Notes under the pieces: generated by a model
What the model was told of the DNA's origin: nothing
Database searches by the model: none
What the model saw: the letters and a program-made list of their open reading frames with translations, nothing else
Made by a program: the position numbers and the translations under genes
Part shown: in pieces, positions 1 through 5,350 of the stretch
Layout of the letters: the number at the start of each line of letters is the position of its first letter
How positions within the stretch are numbered: the stretch's first letter is position 1
Assembly (NCBI GenBank): GCA_003343685.1
Contig: QAKS01000015.1
Location: 1 to 5,350 of the forward strand
Source: Clostridiales bacterium
GTDB lineage: Bacteria; Bacillota; Clostridia; Christensenellales; Christensenellaceae
Direction: 5' to 3'
Length of the DNA: 5,350 nt

Positions 1-179
1 ACCGCCACAAGGCAGCAGTCGTCCTTTTTCTGTCCAAACCGCTCTATATAGGCAAAAAGCGCCGGCTCTTGTATGACCGTCCGGGGCATGGATGCCCTGC
101 CTTCCCTTTGAAATATTGCCTCGTAAAGAAATTCCGTCAGCAGCGGTATTTCATTTTCCCTAATCTGCCTTATTACCAT
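1..179 (-). CDS. GNAT-family N-acetyltransferase, N-terminal 59 residues (partial, runs off left edge)
   Basis: Reading leftward from the ATG at 179-177, the frame is open to the window edge. It begins MVIRQIRENEIPLLTEFLYE and later has PRTVIQEPAL (32-41), YIERFG (44-49) and KDDCCLVA (52-59). This matches the start of a Firmicutes GNAT subgroup: beta1, the 'IPLL..FLYEAIF' helix, the 'P..I...P.L..YI..FG' segment, and the strand leading to the V/I-G core. The acetyl-CoA-binding R/Q-x-x-G-x-G/A motif would lie beyond the window, so catalysis cannot be checked. The start is fixed by an in-frame TGA at 206-204 with no other start codon between. The ribosome site is weak (an AGG about 10 bases upstream). 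It follows the deacetylase stop by 30 bases and is probably the last visible operon member. Family members acetylate small amines or protein N-termini; the substrate here is unknown. Confidence 0.8.
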   Translation of the reverse strand, partial: MVIRQIRENEIPLLTEFLYEAIFQREGRASMPRTVIQEPALFAYIERFGQKKDDCCLVA

Positions 180-209
180 AGCGCTTTGCCTGTGTGTCCT
201 GTCTCACGC

Positions 210-992
210 CTAAGGCTCTTTTATCCCGTTCGCCGCAATTGCGGCAGCGACAGGCTTTGGAATCTCTTCCGCACTTCGCTTTGGTCCTGTAATCCTTCGG
301 TATGTGCCGCCATTCCGCAAGTCGACAGATCTGTAGTAAGCCAGCTCCGATACCGTCACCAGCTGATATCCGTGGTTTATCAGCCAGGGAACCAGCTTTT
401 CCGCAGCCCGGGCTGTAGGTGCGTGAATGTCGTGCATCAGTATGACAGCGCCGTCAGCAGCGCCTTTCTTGACAGAACGTAACGTCGCGGCGACATTCCT
501 CGTTTTCCAGTCCAGCGTATCCACGCTCCACAGAATCAGCGCCTTTCCCTCTGATCCAGCGATGCGTTTCACTGCAGCATTTCGCGCGCCATATGGCGGT
601 CTTAAAAGCGACGGCTTCTCCCCTGTAATGCGCATCACGGCATTGTCTGTCCGCCTGATCTGGCTGCGCATTGCCGATGCGGAAAGCGTGGTCAGGTTTG
701 GATGATTCCACGTATGACTGCCGATTTCACAGCCCAGCTCGTCCATTTTTCGGATAGCCGCACGATACCGCTTTACACTCTGGCCCTGCACGAAAAATGT
801 CGCCCGCGCGTTATATTTCTCCAGAACCTTGAGTATTCTCCCCGTATTGGCGTTCGGTCCGTCGTCAAACGTCAGCGCCACCATCTTGCCTTTGGGATCA
901 ACCGTGTCGCTCTGGGGCTTTGCCAGTGCCGCTGCCGGCGCACAGAACGCCAACAGTACAGCCGTTGCAAATGCAATAATTCCTTTTCTCAT
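210..992 (-). CDS. Secreted polysaccharide deacetylase (NodB homology domain, CE4 family)
   Basis: This 260-residue protein is predicted to remove acetyl groups from an envelope glycan (peptidoglycan GlcNAc/MurNAc or another polymer) outside the membrane. Residues 1-24 are a signal peptide: MRKG, a hydrophobic core, then an ALA cleavage site before K25. The NodB domain covers about 36-215 with all five CE4 motifs: TFDDGP 41-46 (base D43, metal D44), SHTWNH 92-97 (metal H93, H97), RPPYG 131-135, DTLDW 158-162 and LMHDIH 185-190 (catalytic H187). The catalytic set is complete, so it should be an active metal-dependent enzyme. The tail (about 222-260) is basic then Ala/Pro-rich, with no membrane anchor or wall-binding repeats. 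The ATG at 992 has a good GAGG site overlapping the permease stop, implying translational coupling. It is about the usual size for a small single-domain secreted CE4 enzyme. The exact polymer cannot be told from sequence. Confidence 0.93.
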   Translation of the reverse strand: MRKGIIAFATAVLLAFCAPAAALAKPQSDTVDPKGKMVALTFDDGPNANTGRILKVLEKYNARATFFVQGQSVKRYRAAIRKMDELGCEIGSHTWNHPNLTTLSASAMRSQIRRTDNAVMRITGEKPSLLRPPYGARNAAVKRIAGSEGKALILWSVDTLDWKTRNVAATLRSVKKGAADGAVILMHDIHAPTARAAEKLVPWLINHGYQLVTVSELAYYRSVDLRNGGTYRRITGPKRSAEEIPKPVAAAIAANGIKEP

Positions 993-996
993 TTTT

Positions 997-1003
997 CTTC
1001 CTC
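997..1003 (-). promoter_or_regulatory. Ribosome binding site of the deacetylase, overlapping the permease stop
   Basis: On the minus strand the sequence reads TGAGGAAGAAAAATG. The permease stop TGA (1004-1002) runs into a GAGG(AAG) Shine-Dalgarno, with 7 bases between GAGG and the ATG at 992. This is the strongest ribosome site in the window. It suggests that ribosomes finishing the permease promote deacetylase translation. Confidence 0.75.
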
Positions 1004-4000
1004 ACTCAACCGTTTTTAAAGCCTCGACCATATCTATTTTTTTCAGCTTAAAATACATGACAAAATTCACGAGCAAAGCGAATCCCGCTGTCAGGCATAT
1101 ACTCCATATGTAGCTTGCCGTCTCAATCACCCTGCCAAACATCACGGCATTTACCTCTGTCGTCGCAATGAGGAAGGTATGGAGCAGTATTCCGAGAAAA
1201 CACCCCAAAACGATGCCGATTCCGGTCAGGATAAAATTCTCCCTGTATACATAGGTCAGCACTTCTCCGTCGTAAAAACCCAGTACCTTTAAGCTGGCAA
1301 TTTCCCTGTAACGCTCGCTGACATTCATGTTTGTCAGATTATACAAAATCAGAAAGGCCAAAAGCCCCGCAGAGACAATCAAAACCAGCACCACATAATT
1401 CAGTGTTTTCATCGTGTCGGAAAAAGAATCTACCAGTTCCTCTACACTCTTTACCCCGATCACAAAGCCTTCCGGCAGCAATAGCCTGCTGGCCTCCGCG
1501 CTGTCCGCCCCTTCCGGCAACTTAACATAGATCATATCGTAATCCGGCTCTTCCCCCCACAGCTTTTCATACAGCTCCGGCGACAGATAGAGATAGTGAG
1601 ACGTATAGTTTTCGGTTATGCCCGTCACCGTCACGTCATACCGCTCCGTATCGCCGTCACGTACCGTCACGGTATCGCCCGGTTTGACGTCCAGCATTGC
1701 GGCCGCCTTTTCCGTCAGCACAGCGGAATCCGCCCCGCCAAAGTATACCTTTTCTCCCGTGACTCTGTTCTGCATGTGGATATAGTTTTCAAAACCCTCT
1801 GTTCTGTAGGGAACTACAATCGTCGTCTTTTCCTTTTCCTCTCCCGCCGTCAGGTCTACGGTCTTTGTATAGAGTGCTGCTCCGCTTTCTGCATCGGAAA
1901 TTTTCACTGTTTCCGCCAGTCTCTCGTCGATCGTCCCCTCGTCCGGATCCGTGACCACCATCAGGTCATAATCAAACAGCCCCTCGTCTCCATATTGATA
2001 GGCCACAATATTTGTGATGGAGTCCTTGAGTCCAAAGCCCGCAAGAAGAAGAGCCATGCTGCCGCTGATGCCGATTACCGTCATCAGAAAACGCTTTTTA
2101 TAGCGGAACAGGTTCCGCATCGTCACCTTTACGGAGAAGGACATTTTGCTCCAGATAAAGCCGATCCGTTCTAAAAGGATGCGCTTGCCTGCCTTGGGCG
2201 CTTTGGGACGCATGAGCGCCGCCGGCCTTCCCGCCAGCGCCTTGCGGCACGCCGCATAACACGAAACAAGCGTAATGCCTACGGCAATCACCGCCGAACC
2301 AACCGCCGTCAGCGGGAAAAATCCGTATACGGGAGACGGGAGTGTATACATGATAGAGTAAGCGCCGGTGATAATAAACGGGAACACTCTGATGCCTACC
2401 ACAACACCGACCGCGCTGCCGATTACACTGGCCACAGCGCCGTAGATGAGATATTTTCCTGCTATGGCGCCCTTTCTGTAGCCCAATCCCATCAGCGTAC
2501 CGATATAGCTCCGCTCCTCGTCAACCATACGCGTCATCGTGTTGAGGCATACCAGAGCTGCAATAATAAAGAAAATCAGCGGGAACACGTCTGCCAGAGC
2601 AGCCATGCGCTCCGCAGCCTCCTTGTACTCGCCTACGCCCAGATTGTCAGTCCGGGTGGTCACATACCATTCTCCCTCCGGAATGTCTGCGACCTCCTCC
2701 TTTGCGTCCTCTATTTTCCGTTTCGCATCGGCAATTTTTTCCTCGCCCTCCCGCTTTGCGTCGGAATAGTCCTGCTTTCCCTGCTCCAGGTCGCTCCTGC
2801 CTTCTTCTATTTTACGAGCCGCGTCATCCAGTTCCTTCTGACCGTCCTTTTTTGCGGCTGCCAGTATGCTTTTTGACTTTTCCAGCTCCTCTTTTCCGGA
2901 ATCAATTTGCTTTTTGGCGTCGTCCAGTTCCTTTTTCGCCTTTTTCAGCGCCGCTTCGGCCTTTTTCTTCTCTGTCTCATACTTTTTCAGACCTGCCGTA
3001 TACTCCGCAAGCCCTGCGTTATACTGTTCCAATCCTGCGTTATAGGCTGTTTTTCCGGGTTCAAGCTTCTTTTTCGCCGCCTCGATCCCGGCCTGCGCCG
3101 TATGATACTGGTTTTCCAGCGCCTGTTTTTGAGTCTCATAAGCCGCCTGCTCTGCAGGCGTAAGCGTGCCGCTTCCGATCAGCGCCGTCAGGCCGTCTAT
3201 TGTCTGCTTAAGCTGCACAAGCTGAGCTTCACTCTGGGCTATGGCTGCCTCGCCTGCGTCGATCTCCTTTTTCCCCTCGTCCAGAGAAGCCTTTGACTCG
3301 TCCAACGCCTGTTTTGCCTGCTCCAATTCTTTTTCGGTCTCTTTGAACTTCTTATCAGCCAGTTTTTTTTGCGTCTTATATTCGGCCAGTCCGTCGGTAT
3401 ACTGTTTCTCCGCTTTTTTCAGCGTATTTTCACCGTCAATAATTTTTTTCTCGCCGTCGGCAATTTTTTCGTCAAACTCCTTTTGCCCCTCCTCATACTG
3501 GCGCTCGGCATCCTTTAGGTCGGCCTCGCCCTTTTCAATATCCTTTTCTGCGTCGGCGAGTTTTTCGTTCATTTCCTCCTCGCCGTCCTTCAGTTCCTGC
3601 TCTGCGTCGGCAATTTTTTCGCCGGCCTCCGCCAAAAGCTCCTCCCGGCGGGCCGCTGCCCGCGTTTCGCCCAGGGTCTCCGCCTCTTCCGTTGTTCCCG
3701 CAATATAGTCCTGATAAGCGTCGTCCAGAGAGTTCATCTCCTTCGCCCCGTTTACCGTGAGAAATGCGTCTGTATAATAATCAGTCGCAAAATCTTCTGC
3801 AGGAATATACGCGAACGTATCGACAGAACCGTCGTCTATGGTGCAGTTTCCCCGCTCATAGGAGATATAGTAGGGAGATTCCACAATTCCCACTACCGTA
3901 AACTTATCTGTTAAAAGCGTATCCGAGACGTCGTCGTCTGTCCCGCTCTTCAGTTCTATCACATCGCCGATGTCAGACGGCAGTTCATAAAACACACCGC

Positions 4001-4409
4001 TCTCGACCACGCATTCTCCGCTTTTTTCGGGCAGCCGCCCCTCCTTCACCACCAGCTTATTCAGTTTTGGGCCGTTGGGAACGCTGTGAAGCCGTACAAC
4101 AGATGTTGCGCCCGAATTATCCTCCATCAGCATATCCGCACTGTATGCCGGCATAATGCTTTCTATCCCGTCCAGCCGGGACAGTCCTTCTATGTCCTTA
4201 TCGACGAGGCCCAGATTGGAGACGACGCGAATATCCATCATATCTGTGTCGTCAAAGTAGCTGTCCGCTGTCAGCTTCATATCCGGCCCTGCGGCGCGTA
4301 TTCCGGCAAAAAAAGCAACGCCGAGCATGGCAATGATCAGGATGGAGATAAAACGGCCAAACGATTTTTTTATTTCACGGAAGGTGTCCTTTAACAGCGC
4401 TTTTGTCAA
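1002..4409 (-). CDS. FtsX-like (MacB-type) ABC transporter permease with long extracellular coiled-coil hairpin
   Basis: Membrane subunit of 1135 residues paired with the ATPase immediately upstream. Likely order: TM1 19-39; extracellular MacB-type domain about 40-240; coiled coil about 245-572; first FtsX module with TM2 606-624, TM3 about 650-674 and TM4 about 696-719; basic cytoplasmic linker 720-772 containing LMRPKAPKAGKR; TM5 773-793; second extracellular domain about 796-1000; second FtsX module with TM6 1003-1024, TM7 1057-1080 and TM8 1097-1119. Both ends are cytoplasmic. The modules are homologous (DEERSYIGTLMGLGY near 630-644, SERYREIASLKVLGF near 1031-1045). The start is TTG at 4409: an in-frame TAG lies two codons upstream, the first ATG is at residue 29 inside TM1, and MTKALLKDTFREIKKSFGRF is a typical family N-terminus. 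The ribosome site is poor (GAGTGG, 6 bases upstream), so coupling to the ATPase is likely. MacB-like relatives move peptides, lipids or lipoproteins, or transmit force; the substrate here is unknown. Confidence 0.93.
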   Translation of the reverse strand: MTKALLKDTFREIKKSFGRFISILIIAMLGVAFFAGIRAAGPDMKLTADSYFDDTDMMDIRVVSNLGLVDKDIEGLSRLDGIESIMPAYSADMLMEDNSGATSVVRLHSVPNGPKLNKLVVKEGRLPEKSGECVVESGVFYELPSDIGDVIELKSGTDDDVSDTLLTDKFTVVGIVESPYYISYERGNCTIDDGSVDTFAYIPAEDFATDYYTDAFLTVNGAKEMNSLDDAYQDYIAGTTEEAETLGETRAAARREELLAEAGEKIADAEQELKDGEEEMNEKLADAEKDIEKGEADLKDAERQYEEGQKEFDEKIADGEKKIIDGENTLKKAEKQYTDGLAEYKTQKKLADKKFKETEKELEQAKQALDESKASLDEGKKEIDAGEAAIAQSEAQLVQLKQTIDGLTALIGSGTLTPAEQAAYETQKQALENQYHTAQAGIEAAKKKLEPGKTAYNAGLEQYNAGLAEYTAGLKKYETEKKKAEAALKKAKKELDDAKKQIDSGKEELEKSKSILAAAKKDGQKELDDAARKIEEGRSDLEQGKQDYSDAKREGEEKIADAKRKIEDAKEEVADIPEGEWYVTTRTDNLGVGEYKEAAERMAALADVFPLIFFIIAALVCLNTMTRMVDEERSYIGTLMGLGYRKGAIAGKYLIYGAVASVIGSAVGVVVGIRVFPFIITGAYSIMYTLPSPVYGFFPLTAVGSAVIAVGITLVSCYAACRKALAGRPAALMRPKAPKAGKRILLERIGFIWSKMSFSVKVTMRNLFRYKKRFLMTVIGISGSMALLLAGFGLKDSITNIVAYQYGDEGLFDYDLMVVTDPDEGTIDERLAETVKISDAESGAALYTKTVDLTAGEEKEKTTIVVPYRTEGFENYIHMQNRVTGEKVYFGGADSAVLTEKAAAMLDVKPGDTVTVRDGDTERYDVTVTGITENYTSHYLYLSPELYEKLWGEEPDYDMIYVKLPEGADSAEASRLLLPEGFVIGVKSVEELVDSFSDTMKTLNYVVLVLIVSAGLLAFLILYNLTNMNVSERYREIASLKVLGFYDGEVLTYVYRENFILTGIGIVLGCFLGILLHTFLIATTEVNAVMFGRVIETASYIWSICLTAGFALLVNFVMYFKLKKIDMVEALKTVE
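2694..3677 (-). other. Coiled-coil hairpin region of the permease (residues about 245-572)
   Basis: Lys/Glu/Ala/Asp-rich, almost Pro-free sequence between TM1 and TM2, hence outside the membrane. It rises about 160 residues (245-405), breaks at GLTALIGSGTLTPAEQ (406-421), then returns about 150 residues (422-572). That is the pattern of an antiparallel helical hairpin. Repeated phrases such as EKIADAE, EKLADAE, EKIADGE and EKIADAK recur. Glycines are spaced by 7, 11 or their sums in both arms. At the DNA level the 14-mer TCGGCAATTTTTTC (plus strand) occurs exactly at 2728, 3457 and 3607. Similar Gly-bearing coiled-coil repeats are known in Pip/YhgE-type and other Firmicutes FtsX proteins; the function is inferred to be a stalk or reach element. 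Confidence 0.85.
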
Positions 4410-4412
4410 TGC

Positions 4413-5114
4413 CTACCACTCTATCCTTTCAATATCCACCGGGTTTTCATTCTTCTCTACAGAGACTACTTTCCCGCTCTTTAAGCGTATGACTCTGTCT
4501 CCCATGGGTCGGAGGGCCGAGTTATGGGTAATGACTACAACAGTCATGTTCATCCTGCGGCACATGTCCTGAAGCAGCTTTAAAACCGCTTTTCCCGTGT
4601 TATAGTCCAGTGCGCCTGTCGGCTCGTCGCACAGCAGCAGCTTGGGGTTTTTTGCGAGGGCGCGCGCAATGGAGACACGCTGCTGCTCGCCGCCGGAAAG
4701 CTGCGCCGGGAAGTTATCCATTCTGTCCTCCAGCCCCACCTTTTTCAGCACGGAAGCCGGGGCAAACGGATGGTCGCAGATTTGAGTCGCAAGCTCAACG
4801 TTCTCCAGCGCCGTCAGATTTTGCACGAGATTATAGAACTGAAAGACAAATCCGATGTCGTGGCGTCTGTATGTAATAAGCTCCTTGCCATTATAACGGT
4901 CTACTGCATCACCGTCCACAAGGACCTGCCCGCTGCTGGCTCTGTCCATACCGCCGAGAATGTTCAGAACCGTGCTTTTTCCCGCGCCGCTGGCGCCTAT
5001 GATCAGAGCAAACTCTCCTTTTTCTATTGTAAAGTCTACGCCGTCCAGAGCTTTGATGCAAACCTCGCCCATTTTGTATATTTTTTTCACATCTCTGAAT
5101 TCGATATAGCCCAT
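4413..5114 (-). CDS. ABC transporter ATP-binding protein, MacB/LolD/FtsE type
   Basis: Complete 233-residue cytoplasmic nucleotide-binding subunit that powers the adjoining permease. All ABC motifs are present: A-loop Y13 region, Walker [10 protein letters not shown] 40-48 (K46), Q-loop Q92 in FVFQFYNL, signature LSGGEQQ 139-145, Walker B LLLCDEP 159-165 with catalytic E164, D-loop ALD 168-170, and H-loop H197 in ITHNSA. The length and the '[19 protein letters not shown]' stretch are typical of the MacB/LolD group. The ATG at 5114 begins [17 protein letters not shown], a standard start, with GGGG six bases upstream. The C-terminal tail (218-233) is acidic and short. Its stop TAG is followed by one codon (GCA) and then the permease TTG in the same frame. 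It is the first gene after the promoter. It is very likely active as a homodimer on one permease with two FtsX modules. Confidence 0.96.
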   Translation of the reverse strand: MGYIEFRDVKKIYKMGEVCIKALDGVDFTIEKGEFALIIGASGAGKSTVLNILGGMDRASSGQVLVDGDAVDRYNGKELITYRRHDIGFVFQFYNLVQNLTALENVELATQICDHPFAPASVLKKVGLEDRMDNFPAQLSGGEQQRVSIARALAKNPKLLLCDEPTGALDYNTGKAVLKLLQDMCRRMNMTVVVITHNSALRPMGDRVIRLKSGKVVSVEKNENPVDIERIEW

Positions 5115-5120
5115 AACATA

Positions 5121-5124
5121 CCCC
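5121..5124 (-). promoter_or_regulatory. Ribosome binding site of the ATPase gene
   Basis: The minus strand reads ACGGGGTATGTTATG. GGGG lies 6 bases before the ATG at 5114-5112. The match to the Shine-Dalgarno consensus is partial. The other ATG, five bases upstream, is out of frame and sits too close to the GGGG to be the main start. Confidence 0.5.
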
Positions 5125-5143
5125 GTTTTACAAATTTAACTTA

Positions 5144-5172
5144 ATTATATCACCAATAAATATTATTGGAAG
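5144..5172 (-). promoter_or_regulatory. Extended -10 SigA-type promoter for the operon
   Basis: On the minus strand a perfect TATAAT (5149-5144) is preceded by TGA (5152-5150), giving the extended -10 form TGnTATAAT. At 17 bases the -35 position reads CTTCCA (5172-5167), which matches TTGACA at only 3 of 6 bases. The extended -10 would compensate. Transcription would start near 5136-5138, leaving a leader of only about 22-25 bases, so there is no room for a riboswitch or attenuator. The position upstream of the first gene of a same-strand unit supports the call. Confidence 0.7.
5153..5169. promoter_or_regulatory. Candidate operator: perfect 7-3-7 dyad inside the promoter
   Basis: CCAATAA-ATA-TTATTGG is a perfect inverted repeat with 7-base arms and a 3-base centre. 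It fills the spacer between the -35 and the extended -10 and overlaps the inner half of the -35. It is AT-rich, so a terminator role is unlikely. A dimeric repressor bound here would block RNA polymerase. TetR-, MarR- and GntR-type repressors use dyads of this size, and such regulators often neighbour ABC/FtsX operons; which family applies here is not shown. Confidence 0.55.
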
Positions 5173-5196
5173 GATTTGTTCACAATAACTTCACCA

Positions 5197-5256
5197 CCCG
5201 TTCGGGTGTTCTGCCGCTGCGGTGCTTTTCACTCGCGGCAGAGGAAAGTGTGACGG
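5197..5256. repeat. 60-base GC-rich repeat, copy 1
   Basis: Begins CCCGTTCGGG and ends GTGTGACGG. It differs from copy 2 (5291-5350) at only two positions (T/C at unit position 13 and G/A at position 48). Internal structure: a CACCCG-TT-CGGGTG dyad at its left end (5195-5208) and a TCTGCCGC / GCGGCAGA stem of 8 pairs around a 17-base loop. It lies 25 bases upstream of the operon -35. It has no T-run after the stem, so it is not an obvious terminator. It is probably an intergenic interspersed or tandem repeat of the host genome. Confidence 0.8.
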
Positions 5257-5290
5257 ACGCCGTGACATCTCCGCGCGCTGCTGCTCTCTG

Positions 5291-5350
5291 CCCGTTCGGG
5301 TGCTCTGCCGCTGCGGTGCTTTTCACTCGCGGCAGAGAAAAGTGTGACGG
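5291..5350. repeat. 60-base GC-rich repeat, copy 2 (touches right edge)
   Basis: Same 60-base unit as copy 1, 58/60 identical and offset by 94 bases. The hairpin stem is one pair longer here: CTCTGCCGC at 5303-5311 pairs with GCGGCAGAG at 5329-5337, and the flanking CTCT/AGAG closes it. The unit ends exactly at the window edge, so the true repeat may be longer and further copies may follow. The 34 bases between copies (5257-5290) are GC-rich and contain CCGTGACA, which can pair imperfectly with TGTGACGG at the end of copy 1. Confidence 0.8.

Noticed and set aside
940..992. Lipoprotein signal (LAFC) in the deacetylase leader
   Set aside because: Phe at the position before Cys does not fit a lipobox, and a good signal peptidase I site (ALA before K25) follows.
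3363..3370. Run of eight T (A8 on the coding strand) as a programmed frameshift or phase-variable tract
   Set aside because: The frame is CAA AAA AAA CTG, which is not a canonical slippery heptamer in phase. No stem or alternative product follows, and A-runs are expected from Lys codons.
3241..3708. Long plus-strand open frame rich in Ser and Phe opposite the coiled coil
   Set aside because: It is the antisense of Lys/Glu-rich repeats, has no family resemblance or ribosome site, and the minus-strand gene is unmistakable. Other plus-strand frames across 69-5144 are likewise shadows.
5102..5121. Out-of-frame ATG five bases before the ATPase start, opening a ten-codon frame
   Set aside because: It lies only one base from the GGGG, too close for initiation, and encodes a short peptide with no sign of a leader function.
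5161..5190. Divergent plus-strand promoter (TATTAT at 5161)
   Set aside because: No reasonable -35 at normal spacing, and no plus-strand gene is seen before the window ends. The A/T match is part of the dyad.
5302..5338. Rho-independent terminator at the repeat hairpin
   Set aside because: The stem is GC-rich but the loop is long and neither strand has a U-run directly after it.
5190..5350. Open minus-strand frame running through both repeat copies, ending in a TGA near 5179
   Set aside because: The 94-base offset is not a multiple of three, so the two copies are read in different frames. There is no recognisable protein and no start in the window. More likely non-coding repeat sequence.
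5197..5350. CRISPR array
   Set aside because: Only two units are present; a 60-base repeat is too long, and there is only one 34-base spacer and no cas genes.

Overview
The window looks like a chromosomal segment from a Firmicute of class Clostridia, most likely a Lachnospiraceae-type gut anaerobe. This rests on the protein style: a FtsX-like permease with a long Lys/Glu/Ala coiled coil and a 'LMRPKAPKAGKR' cytoplasmic linker, Gram-positive NodB and GNAT proteins, an AT-rich SigA-type promoter and mixed GC content. No species can be named from the sequence alone.

All genes lie on the minus strand and read right to left as one tight unit. Positions 5114-4413 encode a MacB/LolD-type ABC ATPase. 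Positions 4409-1002 encode its 1135-residue FtsX-like permease, which carries a very long extracellular coiled-coil hairpin. Positions 992-210 encode a secreted NodB-family polysaccharide deacetylase. Positions 179-1 hold the first 59 residues of a GNAT acetyltransferase that runs off the left edge. Intergenic gaps are 3, 9 and 30 bases, and no terminator is visible between genes, so a single transcript is likely.

Upstream of the ATPase, an extended -10 promoter (TGATATAAT) with a poor -35 carries a perfect 7-3-7 dyad (CCAATAA-ATA-TTATTGG) between its -10 and -35. This is a strong operator candidate, but no regulator gene lies in the window. Further upstream, to the right edge, are two 58/60-identical copies of a 60-base GC-rich repeat, offset by 94 bases and able to form hairpins. 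No gene was recognised there.

Working model (inference): the ATPase and permease form a MacB-like mechanotransmission complex. Its extracellular hairpin, roughly 24 nm if fully helical, could reach into or across the cell wall. The co-transcribed deacetylase would act on peptidoglycan or another envelope glycan outside the membrane. The unit therefore looks like an envelope-remodelling or envelope-defence operon under local repression. The substrate is not shown by the sequence.
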